This document shows positions 34,549-43,389 of a DNA stretch of 64,000 nt, one piece after another (positions within the stretch are counted from its first letter, which is position 1; every line of letters starts with the position of its first letter). The notes beneath the pieces are model-generated. The model was not told where the DNA came from, did not search any database, and worked only from the letters and a program-made list of their open reading frames with translations. Position numbers and translations under genes: made by a program. Source of the DNA: Hyphomicrobiales bacterium (GTDB lineage: Bacteria; Pseudomonadota; Alphaproteobacteria; Rhizobiales; Rhizobiaceae); the NCBI GenBank assembly GCA_900472395.1, contig UCHV01000039.1, positions 362 to 64,361 of the forward strand, given 5' to 3'.

Positions 34549-35319
34549 TCAATGTCTTCCAAGGATTTCGCCCAGAAATTTCCGCGTGCGCTCGTGCTGC
34601 GGATTGGAGAAGAATTCGGCGGGCGGCGCCTCTTCCACGATGGACCCGCTGGCCATGAAGATGACCCGGTCGGCCACCTGCCGCGCAAAGCCCATTTCAT
34701 GGGTGACACAGATCATCGTCATGCCTTCGTCGGCCAGCGCGATCATCGTATCAAGCACTTCCTTGACCATTTCCGGATCGAGTGCCGAGGTCGGCTCGTC
34801 GAACAGCATCACCTTGGGGCGCATGCAGAGCGCCCTTGCAATGGCGACACGCTGCTGCTGACCGCCGGAAAGCTGGGCCGGATATTTTTCCGCCTGTTCG
34901 GAGATTTTTACCCGCTCCAGTAGATGTCGCGCGCGTTGCTCTGCCTCCGCCTTGCTCAAACCAAGCGCCTTCACCGGTGCGAGCATGCAGTTCTGCAACA
35001 CGGTCAGGTGCGGAAACAGGTTGAACTGCTGGAACACCATGCCGACTTCCCGGCGCACCGCATCGATGGTTTTCGCCTGATGTCCGAGCAGCATTCCACC
35101 AACGTGGATCTCCCCTTCCTGATAGGCTTCGAGATGGTTGATGCAGCGTATCAGCGTCGATTTCCCGCTACCCGATGGGCCGCAGAGCACAATTTTTTCA
35201 CCCCTGCTGACTGTAATATCGACATTGTGCAGCGCCTGAAACGCACCATACCACTTGCCGACGCCGGTCATGGTGATCATCGGCTCGGAACTGTCCGTTC
35301 GGATCGCAGCCTGTGTCAT
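34549..35319 (-). CDS. Polar-amino-acid-type ABC transporter ATP-binding protein
   Basis: The 256-residue ATPase is of the GlnQ/HisP class. Walker A is GPSGSGKST near residue 49, the signature is LSGGQQQRVAIARAL near 150, and Walker B is VMLFDEPTSALDPE with the conserved switch His in VTHEMGFA. It belongs to the same operon as two permeases and a binding protein. The transporter probably brings in quinate, shikimate or a related acid, as inferred from the neighbouring enzymes. Confidence 0.92.
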   Translation of the reverse strand: MTQAAIRTDSSEPMITMTGVGKWYGAFQALHNVDITVSRGEKIVLCGPSGSGKSTLIRCINHLEAYQEGEIHVGGMLLGHQAKTIDAVRREVGMVFQQFNLFPHLTVLQNCMLAPVKALGLSKAEAEQRARHLLERVKISEQAEKYPAQLSGGQQQRVAIARALCMRPKVMLFDEPTSALDPEMVKEVLDTMIALADEGMTMICVTHEMGFARQVADRVIFMASGSIVEEAPPAEFFSNPQHERTRKFLGEILGRH

Positions 35320-35377
35320 GGGTCAAACTCCAAAATTGCCGATGCTTGCGCGGCAGAGAAAGTGGTGGGCTCGCCGA

Positions 35378-36019
35378 TCAATGGGCCGAGGTCGCGAATT
35401 TGCGCTCTAGATGGGCGCCATAGATTGTCAACGGGCAGCACATCAGGAAGTATAGGACGCCGACGATGCCGAAGACGGTGATGGGCTGAAATATCTGGTT
35501 GGAGATGATGTTGCCGGCGCGGGTCAGTTCGGTGAACCCGACAATCGAGGCGAGCGATGTGCCCTTGATCAACTGCACCAGAAAACCGATGGTCGCCGGC
35601 AGCGATATGCGGATCGCCTGCGGCAGGACAACATCCTTCATCCGCGAGATGTAACGAAGAGCCAGAGCTTTTGCAGCCTCGGTCTGCCCGCGTGGAACGG
35701 CCTCGATGGAACCGCGCCAGATTTCCCCGAGATAGGCGCTGGCATGCAGTGTGAGACCGACGGAGACGGCCGCCCAGGCATCCATCCTGATGCCGATCAG
35801 TGCAAGGCCATAATAGACCACGAACAGCTGCATCAAGAGCGGCGTGCCCTGAAACACCGCGATGTAGGCCGCCGTGATGCGCTCGAGGGCGGCGATGCCG
35901 GATGTGCGTGCCAGCGCCACCGCCAGTCCGGCGATACCGCCGCAGATGAAAGCGACGATCGACAGGGCGACCGTCCATTTGAGACCGATCAGAAGAAAGA
36001 GGAATTCATCGCGACCCAT
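35378..36019 (-). CDS. Polar-amino-acid-type ABC transporter permease
   Basis: This is an inner-membrane permease of 213 residues of the His/Glu/Gln/Arg/opine group with about five membrane segments. The coupling loop RGSIEAVPRGQTEAAKALAL lies near residue 105. It lies 13 bases after the first permease gene and forms a heterodimeric pore with it. Confidence 0.9.
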   Translation of the reverse strand: MGRDEFLFLLIGLKWTVALSIVAFICGGIAGLAVALARTSGIAALERITAAYIAVFQGTPLLMQLFVVYYGLALIGIRMDAWAAVSVGLTLHASAYLGEIWRGSIEAVPRGQTEAAKALALRYISRMKDVVLPQAIRISLPATIGFLVQLIKGTSLASIVGFTELTRAGNIISNQIFQPITVFGIVGVLYFLMCCPLTIYGAHLERKFATSAH

Positions 36020-36032
36020 GGTGCCGTGCTCC

Positions 36033-36701
36033 TCACTTGACCGGATAGCTGAAATAGCGAGCGGAGAAGAGCGCGAAGATGCGCATCATCACCCAGGATA
36101 TGACGAGGTAGAAAGCCGTCACGGTGAAATAGACTTCGAAGCTGCGAAAGCTGTCGGATTCGATCCGTTGCGAGACGGATGTCAGTTCATAGGCGGAGAT
36201 GGCCGAGGCAATGCTCGTCGAGAGCGTCAGCAACACGAACTGGCTGGTAAGAGAGGGGTAGATCGCCCGCAGTGCCGGCTTGAGAATGATCAGCCGAAAC
36301 ACCTGCGCCTTGTGTAGGCCAAGCGCCAGCCCCGCCTCCATCTGACCTTTCGGGATGGACTGCACACCACCGCGAATGATCTCGATCGCGTAGGCGCCAC
36401 CATTGATGCCAAGCGCGATGATGGCGGTCGGCGTCGGATCGAGCCGGATGCCCGCAAGCGGCAATGCAAAATAGATGAAGAAGATCTGCACCAGAAACGG
36501 CGTGTTGCGGATGATTTCGACAAACCCGATCACCGCCCAGCGCACCGGTTTGAGCGGCGATTGGCGCAACACGACACCACCGATGCCGATGACGGTAGCC
36601 AGCAACATGCCGAAGATTGCAAGCGTGAATGTGCCAAAACACGCCGCCAGCAGATCCGGCAGGCCATCGATGACCGGTGTGAAATCCAGAGTGTAGTTCA
36701 T
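36033..36701 (-). CDS. Polar-amino-acid-type ABC transporter permease
   Basis: This 222-residue inner-membrane permease has FVEIIRNTPFLVQIFFIYFA near residue 60 and the coupling loop RGGVQSIPKGQMEAGLALGL near 110, both typical of the HisM/GlnP family. It follows aroQ by about 20 bases and precedes its partner permease. Confidence 0.9.
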   Translation of the reverse strand: MNYTLDFTPVIDGLPDLLAACFGTFTLAIFGMLLATVIGIGGVVLRQSPLKPVRWAVIGFVEIIRNTPFLVQIFFIYFALPLAGIRLDPTPTAIIALGINGGAYAIEIIRGGVQSIPKGQMEAGLALGLHKAQVFRLIILKPALRAIYPSLTSQFVLLTLSTSIASAISAYELTSVSQRIESDSFRSFEVYFTVTAFYLVISWVMMRIFALFSARYFSYPVK

Positions 36702-36722
36702 GGTGTTTCCTGCAGATGTGCC

Positions 36723-37166
36723 TCAGGACGGTTTGACCATGCCGGCCATGGCCTCGATGGCGAGTTCGTAACCGCGCGCGCCGAACCCGATCATGATGCC
36801 GGTCGCGGTACGGGAAATCAGCGAGTTGTGATAGATGCTTTCGCGGGCATGCACGTTGGAGATATGCAGTTCGATCTTGGGACCATCGAACATCTTGAGT
36901 GAATCCAGAAGTGCGATCGAAGTGAATGTGTAACCGGCGGGATTGATGATGATGCCGCAGGCCTCCCGCCGCGCCTGGTGCACGCTCTCCACCAATTCAC
37001 CCTCGAAATTCGTCTGGCGAAAATCGACCGAAAAACCGAGCGTTTCTGCTCTTGCGTGACATGCGTCGCGAATATCGCTCAGCGTGGTCGTGCCGTAGAT
37101 TTGTGGCTCCCTCTCTCCCAGAAGGTTGAGATTGGGACCGTTGAGAATGAAGATGGTCTTGCTCAT
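36723..37166 (-). CDS. aroQ: Type II 3-dehydroquinate dehydratase
   Basis: The 147-residue enzyme is a complete type II dehydroquinase, which interconverts 3-dehydroquinate and 3-dehydroshikimate. The N-terminus IFILNGPNLNLLGEREPQIY holds the active-site Asn and Arg loop with the essential Tyr. NPAGYTFTSIAL and ELHISNVHARE follow in the usual places. I start at the ATG at 37166 because homologues begin there; the frame extends upstream without support. In this operon it serves quinate catabolism. Confidence 0.92.
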   Translation of the reverse strand: MSKTIFILNGPNLNLLGEREPQIYGTTTLSDIRDACHARAETLGFSVDFRQTNFEGELVESVHQARREACGIIINPAGYTFTSIALLDSLKMFDGPKIELHISNVHARESIYHNSLISRTATGIMIGFGARGYELAIEAMAGMVKPS

Positions 37167-37281
37167 GGAAATCGGCTCCAGCGCGCCGGTGCCTGGCATG
37201 AAACCCGGCACCGACAGCGGCACTGGCGTGGCGTCTTTCAGAGACGCCACCTCACAGGCTCGAAGAATACGGACGCAACGT

Positions 37282-38112
37282 TCAGTTGGCGGTGAAGGAA
37301 ATGCCTTCGAGGCTCTTGGGGAATTCCGGCACCGGAACCTTCATCCACTTGTCGTAGATTTTTTTGTGCTCGCCATTGGCCTTGATCTTGTCGATGAACG
37401 CATTGACCGCAACGTTGATTTCCTTTTCACCCAGACGTGTGCAGGCACCGTTGTAAAGCTTCTGGAACTCGAGCTTGTTTTCGAACTTGCCGGGCACGGC
37501 CTTTTCGACACGGTCGAGGTAGAAGATATTGCCGCCGAGCGCATCGGTCTGGCCGGAAGCGAGCGCCTGAACGCTTGCCGCATCACCATCATAACGGCGG
37601 ATCGTTGCGCTGGATGGCGCGTTCTTGGTGACTTGCGTATCCTGCGCGGCACCCTTGGCGACACTGATCGTCAGGCCGGCCATGTCCTCGTTGGTCTTGA
37701 TCGACTTGTCCTTCGGCCCGATCAGCACGATGGCATTGGCATTGTAGGGCTGGCTGAACTGAACCGCCTTGGCGCGATCCGGCAGCATGGCCATGGTGGC
37801 AAACAGGATATCGACACGACCGGAGGTCAGCGCCGGAATGCGGTTGTTAACTTCGAGCGGCACGAATTCGACCTCGACACCAAGCTCCTTGGCGAACAGG
37901 GCGCCCATCTCTGCGTCAAAACCGTCCTGCTTGCCGGCGCTGGTGACGAAACCCCATGGCGGGTTGTCGCCCTGGATACCGACGATAAGCTTGCCGCGAG
38001 CCTTGATTTCATCGGGCGTGATCGCGGCAGCAGGCTGCGCCAACGATGTTGCGGCGGCCAGCGCGAGTGCGCCGAGCAGCGCCTGACGACGCTTCAAAGT
38101 GAATTTGAACAT
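37282..38112 (-). CDS. Periplasmic binding protein for the quinate-cluster ABC importer
   Basis: This is a family 3 solute-binding protein of 276 residues starting at the ATG at 38112 behind AGGAGGAGG. It has a signal peptide (LLGALALAAATSLAQPAAA), then LIVGIQGDNPPWGF and GFDAEMGALFAKELGVEVEF, which line the ligand site. It is the first gene of the uptake-catabolism operon and is divergent from quiC. Family 3 proteins usually bind amino acids. The ligand here is inferred to be an acid feeding the shikimate/quinate route. Confidence 0.9.
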   Translation of the reverse strand: MFKFTLKRRQALLGALALAAATSLAQPAAAITPDEIKARGKLIVGIQGDNPPWGFVTSAGKQDGFDAEMGALFAKELGVEVEFVPLEVNNRIPALTSGRVDILFATMAMLPDRAKAVQFSQPYNANAIVLIGPKDKSIKTNEDMAGLTISVAKGAAQDTQVTKNAPSSATIRRYDGDAASVQALASGQTDALGGNIFYLDRVEKAVPGKFENKLEFQKLYNGACTRLGEKEINVAVNAFIDKIKANGEHKKIYDKWMKVPVPEFPKSLEGISFTAN

Positions 38113-38223
38113 GATGCTCCTCCTCCTCTTGATGGCCTTTTCGACCTGCCAGCTCCTCCTGCTGACGATCATCAAACTGCCACGAGAGATTTATCGTTTC
38201 AACCGAGTTTTTGTAAATCGTAT

Positions 38224-38251
38224 GATATTTTTTGTTTACGCTGAAAATATC
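38224..38251. promoter_or_regulatory. Inverted-repeat operator candidate in the divergent quinate promoter
   Basis: GATATTTT and AAAATATC form a perfect 8-bp inverted repeat with a 12-base spacer in the 193-base AT-rich gap between the binding-protein gene and quiC. Its position suits control of both divergent operons. The two GntR/FCD regulators encoded downstream are the obvious candidates to bind it. Confidence 0.5.
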
Positions 38252-38305
38252 GCATCTATTATATGCAAAGGAAAGGCTCGGGAGGAGTCTGGCAAGGAGA
38301 GCGCG

Positions 38306-40195
38306 ATGAAGACATCGATTGCCACGGTATCGATCAGCGGCGAGCTGCCCGACAAACTCGCGGCCATTGCCGCCGCCGGTTTCGACGGGGTGGAGATTTT
38401 TGAAAACGACTTTCTGGCTTTTGACGGCAGCCCCACGGATGTGGGCAGCATGGTGCGGGATCATGGCCTTGAGATTACACTTTTCCAGCCGTTTCGAGAT
38501 TTCGAAGGCATGCCGGAGCCTTTACGCAGCCGCACCTTCGACCGTGCCGAACGCAAGTTCGACATCATGCAGCAATTGGGCACCGATCTCGTACTCGTGT
38601 GCTCGAACGTGTCACCGGCGTCGCTCGGTGGCATCGACCGGGCCGCGGCAGATTTTCATGAACTGGGTGAGCGGGCCGCCAAGCGAGGTCTGAAAGTCGG
38701 CTATGAGGCGCTTGCCTGGGGCCGCCATATCAATGACCATCGCGATGCCTGGGAAATCGTTCGCCGCGCCGATCATGCGAATATCGGCATAATTCTGGAC
38801 AGCTTTCACAGCCTGTCGCGCAAGATAGACATCAACTCGATCCGCTCCATTCCCAAGGACAAGATCTTCATCGTGCAACTGGCCGATGCGCCGCTGATCG
38901 ACATGGACCTGCTCTACTGGTCACGTCATTTCCGCAACATGCCGGGGGAAGGCGATCTGCCAGTTACCGAGTTTACCGCCGCCATCGCCGCGACCGGTTA
39001 CGACGGTTATCTCTCGCTGGAAATTTTCAACGACCAGTTTCGGGGCGGCTCGCCCAAGGCGATTGCCGCGGACGGCCGTCGATCGCTGATCTATCTGGGC
39101 GATCAGGTTCGTCGTATTCCCGAAGTCGAAGCCTTGTCCGTTACCGAGATGCCTGAACGGGCAGCAGTCAAAGGTATCGGTTTCGTCGAGTTTTCGGCGG
39201 ATGAAAAGGACGCGGCAGACCTTGCCGCCATTCTGCGAACGCTTGGCTTCCGAAGGACGGCGCAACACCGCAGCAAGCAGGTCTCTCTATTCGAGCAGGG
39301 AGATATTCGCCTTCTGCTCAATACCGATGAGGGAGGCTTCGCCAACGCCTCGTTTGCTGTACATGGCACCACCGCTTATGCGATGGCGTTTGTCGTTGAT
39401 GATGCGGTCAAGGCCTTTTCCCGCGCGATTGCGCTTGGCGCCGAACCTTTCATGCAGTCTGTGGCGGAGGGAGAAGTAGAAATCCCAGCCATTCGCGGTG
39501 TAGGCGGAGGGCTGATCTATCTGATCGACGACCGTGGCGACCTTGGACGATTTGCCGAGATTGATTTCCAACCCATAACAGACGACACCGGCGTTGAACC
39601 AACACACCTGCGGTTTATCGATCACCTGGCCCAAACAGTTGCTTACGATGAAATGCTCACCTGGCTTCTGTTCTACACAGCCATTTTCGAGGCCCATAAA
39701 ACCCCGATGGTGGATATTATCGACCCGGCCGGCGTCGTGCGCAGCCAGGTGGTGGAAAATGCCACGGGTAGCCTGCGCGTCACCCTCAATGGCGCTGAAA
39801 ACCGCCGCACCCTGGCGGGCCATTTCATTGCGGAAAAATTTGGCTCCGGCGTACAGCATCTCGCCTTTCACACCGACGACATCTTTGCGACGGTCCTTGC
39901 CCTGAAAGCAAATGGTTTCAGGCCACTGCCGATTTCGCCCAACTATTACGGGGATGTCGAAGCACGCTTCGGGCTCGACCCCGATCTGACCGAACGGCTG
40001 AAAGCGCATGACATACTCTATGATCGCGATGAGCATGGCGAATATTTCCAGCTCTACAGCACGAGCTTTGGAGAAGGTTTCTTTTTCGAGATCGTGCAAC
40101 GCAGCGGCTATCGCGGTTATGGCGCCGCCAATGCCATCTTCCGCATTGCCGGATTAAAGAAGGCGCTACGCCCGGAAGGCGTGCCGCGCGCGTGA
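38306..40195 (+). CDS. Two-domain 3-dehydroshikimate dehydratase (QuiC-like)
   Basis: The 629-residue protein fuses a xylose-isomerase-like TIM barrel (about residues 1-270: AAAGFDGVEIFENDFLAF, VGYEALAWGRHINDHRDAWE, ILDSFH, YLSLEIFND) to a C-terminal two-repeat VOC domain like 4-hydroxyphenylpyruvate dioxygenase (about 285-620: HLRFIDHLAQTV, GSGVQHLAFHTDDI, FFFEIVQR). This layout is the rhizobial/pseudomonad QuiC type, which dehydrates 3-dehydroshikimate to protocatechuate. The barrel holds the metal site. The start has AAGGAGAG upstream. It heads an operon with two regulators. Confidence 0.88.
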   Translation: MKTSIATVSISGELPDKLAAIAAAGFDGVEIFENDFLAFDGSPTDVGSMVRDHGLEITLFQPFRDFEGMPEPLRSRTFDRAERKFDIMQQLGTDLVLVCSNVSPASLGGIDRAAADFHELGERAAKRGLKVGYEALAWGRHINDHRDAWEIVRRADHANIGIILDSFHSLSRKIDINSIRSIPKDKIFIVQLADAPLIDMDLLYWSRHFRNMPGEGDLPVTEFTAAIAATGYDGYLSLEIFNDQFRGGSPKAIAADGRRSLIYLGDQVRRIPEVEALSVTEMPERAAVKGIGFVEFSADEKDAADLAAILRTLGFRRTAQHRSKQVSLFEQGDIRLLLNTDEGGFANASFAVHGTTAYAMAFVVDDAVKAFSRAIALGAEPFMQSVAEGEVEIPAIRGVGGGLIYLIDDRGDLGRFAEIDFQPITDDTGVEPTHLRFIDHLAQTVAYDEMLTWLLFYTAIFEAHKTPMVDIIDPAGVVRSQVVENATGSLRVTLNGAENRRTLAGHFIAEKFGSGVQHLAFHTDDIFATVLALKANGFRPLPISPNYYGDVEARFGLDPDLTERLKAHDILYDRDEHGEYFQLYSTSFGEGFFFEIVQRSGYRGYGAANAIFRIAGLKKALRPEGVPRA

Positions 40196-40214
40196 AAGCT
40201 TCGGTTTTCGAAAG

Positions 40215-40973
40215 ATGTGCATGGACAATACATTTTCGTTTGAGCAGACCGCATTTGAACGATTATATGAGGATCAACGAAATGCCCGAGATCTACGCAT
40301 CCCCATGGACATCAGCAACCAGACCGTCGCCGAAAGCACCTATAAGCGCATTCGTGCCGACATCATCTTCGCGCGCCTTCCGCCGGGGCGCAAACTGAAG
40401 CTCGACAAACTCAAGGATGACTATGCCACAAGCGTCAGCACCTTGCGCGAAATCCTCAACCGGCTTTCCTCGGAAGGTCTCGTGGCGGCCGAGGGACAGC
40501 GCGGCTTCGAAGTGGCGGCCATGTCCGAGGCGGATCTTCGTGAGACCGCGGAACTGCGCATGCTGCTGGAAATCCATGCGCTGGCGCAATCCTTCGAGAA
40601 CGGCGATGTCGAATGGGAGGCACGTCTGGTTTCCGCCCATTACAAGCTGGCGCGCATGGAACAGGTAATGGCGACCGGCGATACCAGCAAGGCGGAGGAC
40701 TGGAAACGCTACGACTGGGAATTCCATCAGGCCCTGATTTCGGCCTGCGGCTCCAAACTGCTGATGGACACCCACTCCGTCGTTTTCGACAAATACCTGC
40801 GCTATCAGATGGTCGCGCTCTCCTATCGTGGCGACGTTGCGTCCGATGAACACCGGCAGCTTCTCGATGCCGCGATGAAACGGGACCAGGAAAAAGCGCG
40901 GAAGCTGCTCGCCCAGCACATTCAGGGCGGGGTCGAACATGCCCTAGCCAGAAAGCCGCTGAACGATGGCTAA
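40215..40973 (+). CDS. GntR/FCD-family transcriptional regulator
   Basis: This 252-residue regulator has an N-terminal GntR winged helix (TYKRIRADIIFARLPPGRKL, STLREILNRLSSEGLV, GQRGFEV) and a helical FCD ligand domain. It follows quiC by 19 bases. The N-terminus is longer than usual, and an ATG at 40302 is an alternative start. It is a clear paralogue of the next gene and overlaps its start by 8 bases. It likely controls the divergent quinate operons in response to a pathway acid. Confidence 0.88.
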   Translation: MCMDNTFSFEQTAFERLYEDQRNARDLRIPMDISNQTVAESTYKRIRADIIFARLPPGRKLKLDKLKDDYATSVSTLREILNRLSSEGLVAAEGQRGFEVAAMSEADLRETAELRMLLEIHALAQSFENGDVEWEARLVSAHYKLARMEQVMATGDTSKAEDWKRYDWEFHQALISACGSKLLMDTHSVVFDKYLRYQMVALSYRGDVASDEHRQLLDAAMKRDQEKARKLLAQHIQGGVEHALARKPLNDG

Positions 40974-41676
40974 GAAAGCAGTAAAACCGGATCTCCTTGC
41001 GGCACCGCCGGAAAACGATGCCGGACAGTCCGTCAGCGAATCCGTTTTTCACAAGCTGCGCGAGGACATTATCCTCGGCATTTTGCCGCCGGGCAGCAAG
41101 ATCAAGCTCGAACAGGCAAGGCAGCGCTACTCGGTCAGCGTGTCGTCGCTGCGGGAAATCCTCTATCGGCTGACGGCGGAGAATCTTGTCATCGCGGAGG
41201 GTCAGCGCGGTTTCGAGGTGAGCCCCGTTTCACGGCAGGAACTGATGGAACTCGCCGACCTGCGCATCGTGCTCGAATGCCATGCGATCGACCTGTCCTT
41301 TGCCGACGGCGATCTTGAATGGGAAGGCCGTATCGTTGCCGCGCATCATAAGCTGGCCGCCATTGAAAGGCGGCTTCTGGCTGGCGATACCGCCCGGACA
41401 ATCGACTGGGTGCGATCCGACTGGGAGTTTCACCAGGCCATCGTGTCGGCCTGCAATTCGGCGGCGCTGATGCAAAGCCTCTCCTCAGTCTTCGATCGTT
41501 TTCTGCGCTACCACATGCTCGCCGAAAGTTTTCGCGGTGCGGGGGTGGTTGATGATCACAGGATTCTTCTAGAAATCGCTTTAAAAAAAGAGAACAACGC
41601 GGCCAAAGAATGCTTAAGCAAACATGTCAGCAGCGGTGTCACTCACATTCTCGACAAGCTTGACCTTGGGCATTGA
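40966..41676 (+). CDS. GntR/FCD-family transcriptional regulator (tandem paralogue)
   Basis: The 236-residue product has the same architecture as its upstream neighbour, and the two align throughout (for example RLTAENLVIAEGQRGFEV against RLSSEGLVAAEGQRGFEV). The ATGGCTAA overlap implies translational coupling. Two coupled paralogues could form heterodimers or answer to different effectors such as quinate and shikimate. Confidence 0.88.
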   Translation: MAKKAVKPDLLAAPPENDAGQSVSESVFHKLREDIILGILPPGSKIKLEQARQRYSVSVSSLREILYRLTAENLVIAEGQRGFEVSPVSRQELMELADLRIVLECHAIDLSFADGDLEWEGRIVAAHHKLAAIERRLLAGDTARTIDWVRSDWEFHQAIVSACNSAALMQSLSSVFDRFLRYHMLAESFRGAGVVDDHRILLEIALKKENNAAKECLSKHVSSGVTHILDKLDLGH

Positions 41677-41762
41677 GCCGATACGAACCATCGACCCACC
41701 TATTGTAGCGAGCATAATCACCTGAAAATGAACGCTATCGTGCTCAAACATCTCAATCAGCT

Positions 41763-41792
41763 ACAGCTGACAGAAGCAGTGCTCTCAGCTGT
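41763..41792 (+). terminator. Possible terminator after the GntR pair
   Basis: ACAGCTGA and TCAGCTGT form an 8-bp stem about 90 bases after the second GntR gene. No T-run follows, so this is a weak candidate. The remaining DNA up to the HxlR gene shows no gene. Confidence 0.25.
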
Positions 41793-41979
41793 CGGCAAAA
41801 GGCCAACCGATGCCACATTGCCGTTGGCCTCGAGCAACATAGAGCTTTGATGCGTTCCAACGACGCGCGATTGTAGCCGGCGGCTTGGATAATGGTATTC
41901 CGGTTTTTGTAACCGATACCATCTGACCCCTTGTGCCGGGTACTTGTTGAGTTCTCGGATGTGATTCCATTCTGAGAAA

Positions 41980-42402
41980 TTAGTCTTGTACTTTATCGTA
42001 TTTCTTCTGCGCGCGTTCGATCTCCGTACCGTATTTCATTGACCACGCATAAAGAGCCTCGAACGGCTGCTGAAGTGAACGGCCGAGCGACGTGATGGTA
42101 TATTCCACGCCGACAGGCGTTGTTGTCGTAAGCACTTCTCGGCGAATGAGCCCATTCCGCTCCAGGCGCTTCAGTGCATCTGCTAGCGCTTTGTGCGTGA
42201 TCCCTTCGAGGCGTCGCATGATCTCGTTGAAGCGTGACGGCCTACTGCACAGGACGGTCAGGATCAGGATCGACCACTTATTGGCGATTTGCTCAAGTAC
42301 CGGCCTCGCCTTCTCGACGTCCAGCAGAGCCTCAGCCGAGACAACCTTGTGGCTTTGAGACGTGCAGGCTTTGATGAGCAGACCTTCGCTCTCCATCGGC
42401 AT
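41980..42402 (-). CDS. HxlR-family transcriptional regulator
   Basis: This is a 140-residue winged-helix regulator of the HxlR family. The conserved segments are present: VLEQIANKWSILILTVL near residue 35, SRFNEIMRRLEGITHKALAD, then LKRLERNGLIRREV and the wing Y-T-I-T-S-L-G-R-S-L. It is divergent from an SDR gene with about 95 bases between, the usual setting for HxlR control of an oxidoreductase. Similar half-sites GATATA occur at both ends of that gap. Confidence 0.9.
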   Translation of the reverse strand: MPMESEGLLIKACTSQSHKVVSAEALLDVEKARPVLEQIANKWSILILTVLCSRPSRFNEIMRRLEGITHKALADALKRLERNGLIRREVLTTTTPVGVEYTITSLGRSLQQPFEALYAWSMKYGTEIERAQKKYDKVQD

Positions 42403-42498
42403 AGATATACTCCTTGATATCTGCTTTACATATAGTGCGTAATTGACCGTAGGTATAGAGGTTATATCTTTTGCCCCGTCACATGTGATGGAGTTATT

Positions 42499-43224
42499 AT
42501 GAGCAGATTAGCAAGCAAGGTTGCCGTGGTTATTGGCGGCGTGGGTGGGATCGGCGGAGCCATTTCAGAAAGGTTCATAGCCGAGGGCGCAAAGGTTTAC
42601 GCGACCAGCCGCAGAGGAGCTGACGATAGGTCACAGACGGAAACAGGAAGCCTCCACGCCATCCGAGCAGATGCCGGTGATCGAGCCGATCTTCACCGCG
42701 TGTTCGAGCAGATCCATGCGGAGCATGACCACGTCGACGTACTCGTAGTGAATGCGGGCATATCCGAATACGCCCCTTTGGAAGATATCTCTGAGGATCA
42801 TTTCGATCGGACCTTCGGCTTGAATGTGAAATCCCTCGTGTTCGCGGCACAGGGTGCCATCGACATGATGCAGCCAGGCGGAACGATTGTGTTGATCGGC
42901 TCGATCGCGGGAGACATCGGCACCAAAGGCTATGGCGTATACGGTGCGACCAAAGCCGCGGTCCGTTCGTTTACGCGGACCTGGGCGAACGAACTTGCTC
43001 CCAAAGGCATCCGTGTTAACGTCATCAGCCCTGGTCCAACCGACACAGCGATGATGGCCGCAGCCTCTCAAGAAGTTCGTGACGCACTGTCGAATATGAT
43101 TCCTCTCGGGCGCATGGGTCGACCAGAAGAAGTCGCGGCCGCAGCTCTCTTCCTTGCAAGCGACGAGAGCAGCTTTACGACAGGTTCAGAGATCGCTGTC
43201 GATGGTGGTATGGCACAGATCTGA
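42499..43224 (+). CDS. SDR-family oxidoreductase
   Basis: The 241-residue SDR has VVIGGVGGIGGAIS at the cofactor site, VNAGISEYAPLEDI, GSIAGDIGTKGYGVYGATKA with the Tyr-x-x-x-Lys pair, and SPGPTDTAMM. GGAG precedes the start. Divergence from the HxlR gene suggests it is de-repressed by an electrophile or similar signal. It belongs to the same SDR subgroup as the first gene of the window (both end VDGG-x-AQI). Confidence 0.88.
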   Translation: MSRLASKVAVVIGGVGGIGGAISERFIAEGAKVYATSRRGADDRSQTETGSLHAIRADAGDRADLHRVFEQIHAEHDHVDVLVVNAGISEYAPLEDISEDHFDRTFGLNVKSLVFAAQGAIDMMQPGGTIVLIGSIAGDIGTKGYGVYGATKAAVRSFTRTWANELAPKGIRVNVISPGPTDTAMMAAASQEVRDALSNMIPLGRMGRPEEVAAAALFLASDESSFTTGSEIAVDGGMAQI

Positions 43225-43389
43225 TGCCGAACTTTGCCATTACTGTCGGAAATTGAAAGTGACGTGCCTCGACTTAGGAGGATTGCGTTCATCGAACAGC
43301 CTCATGGTCTTCGGCCGCCTACATTTCGTTTCGGCAAGTATTGGCACTTGAAGCAGCTAATCGGGGCGGAGTGCCCGCCCCGACACCAA

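Noticed and set aside
38224..38251. A terminator instead of an operator
   Set aside because: It lies between two divergent starts, has a 12-base spacer and no T-run after the stem, so an operator is more likely.
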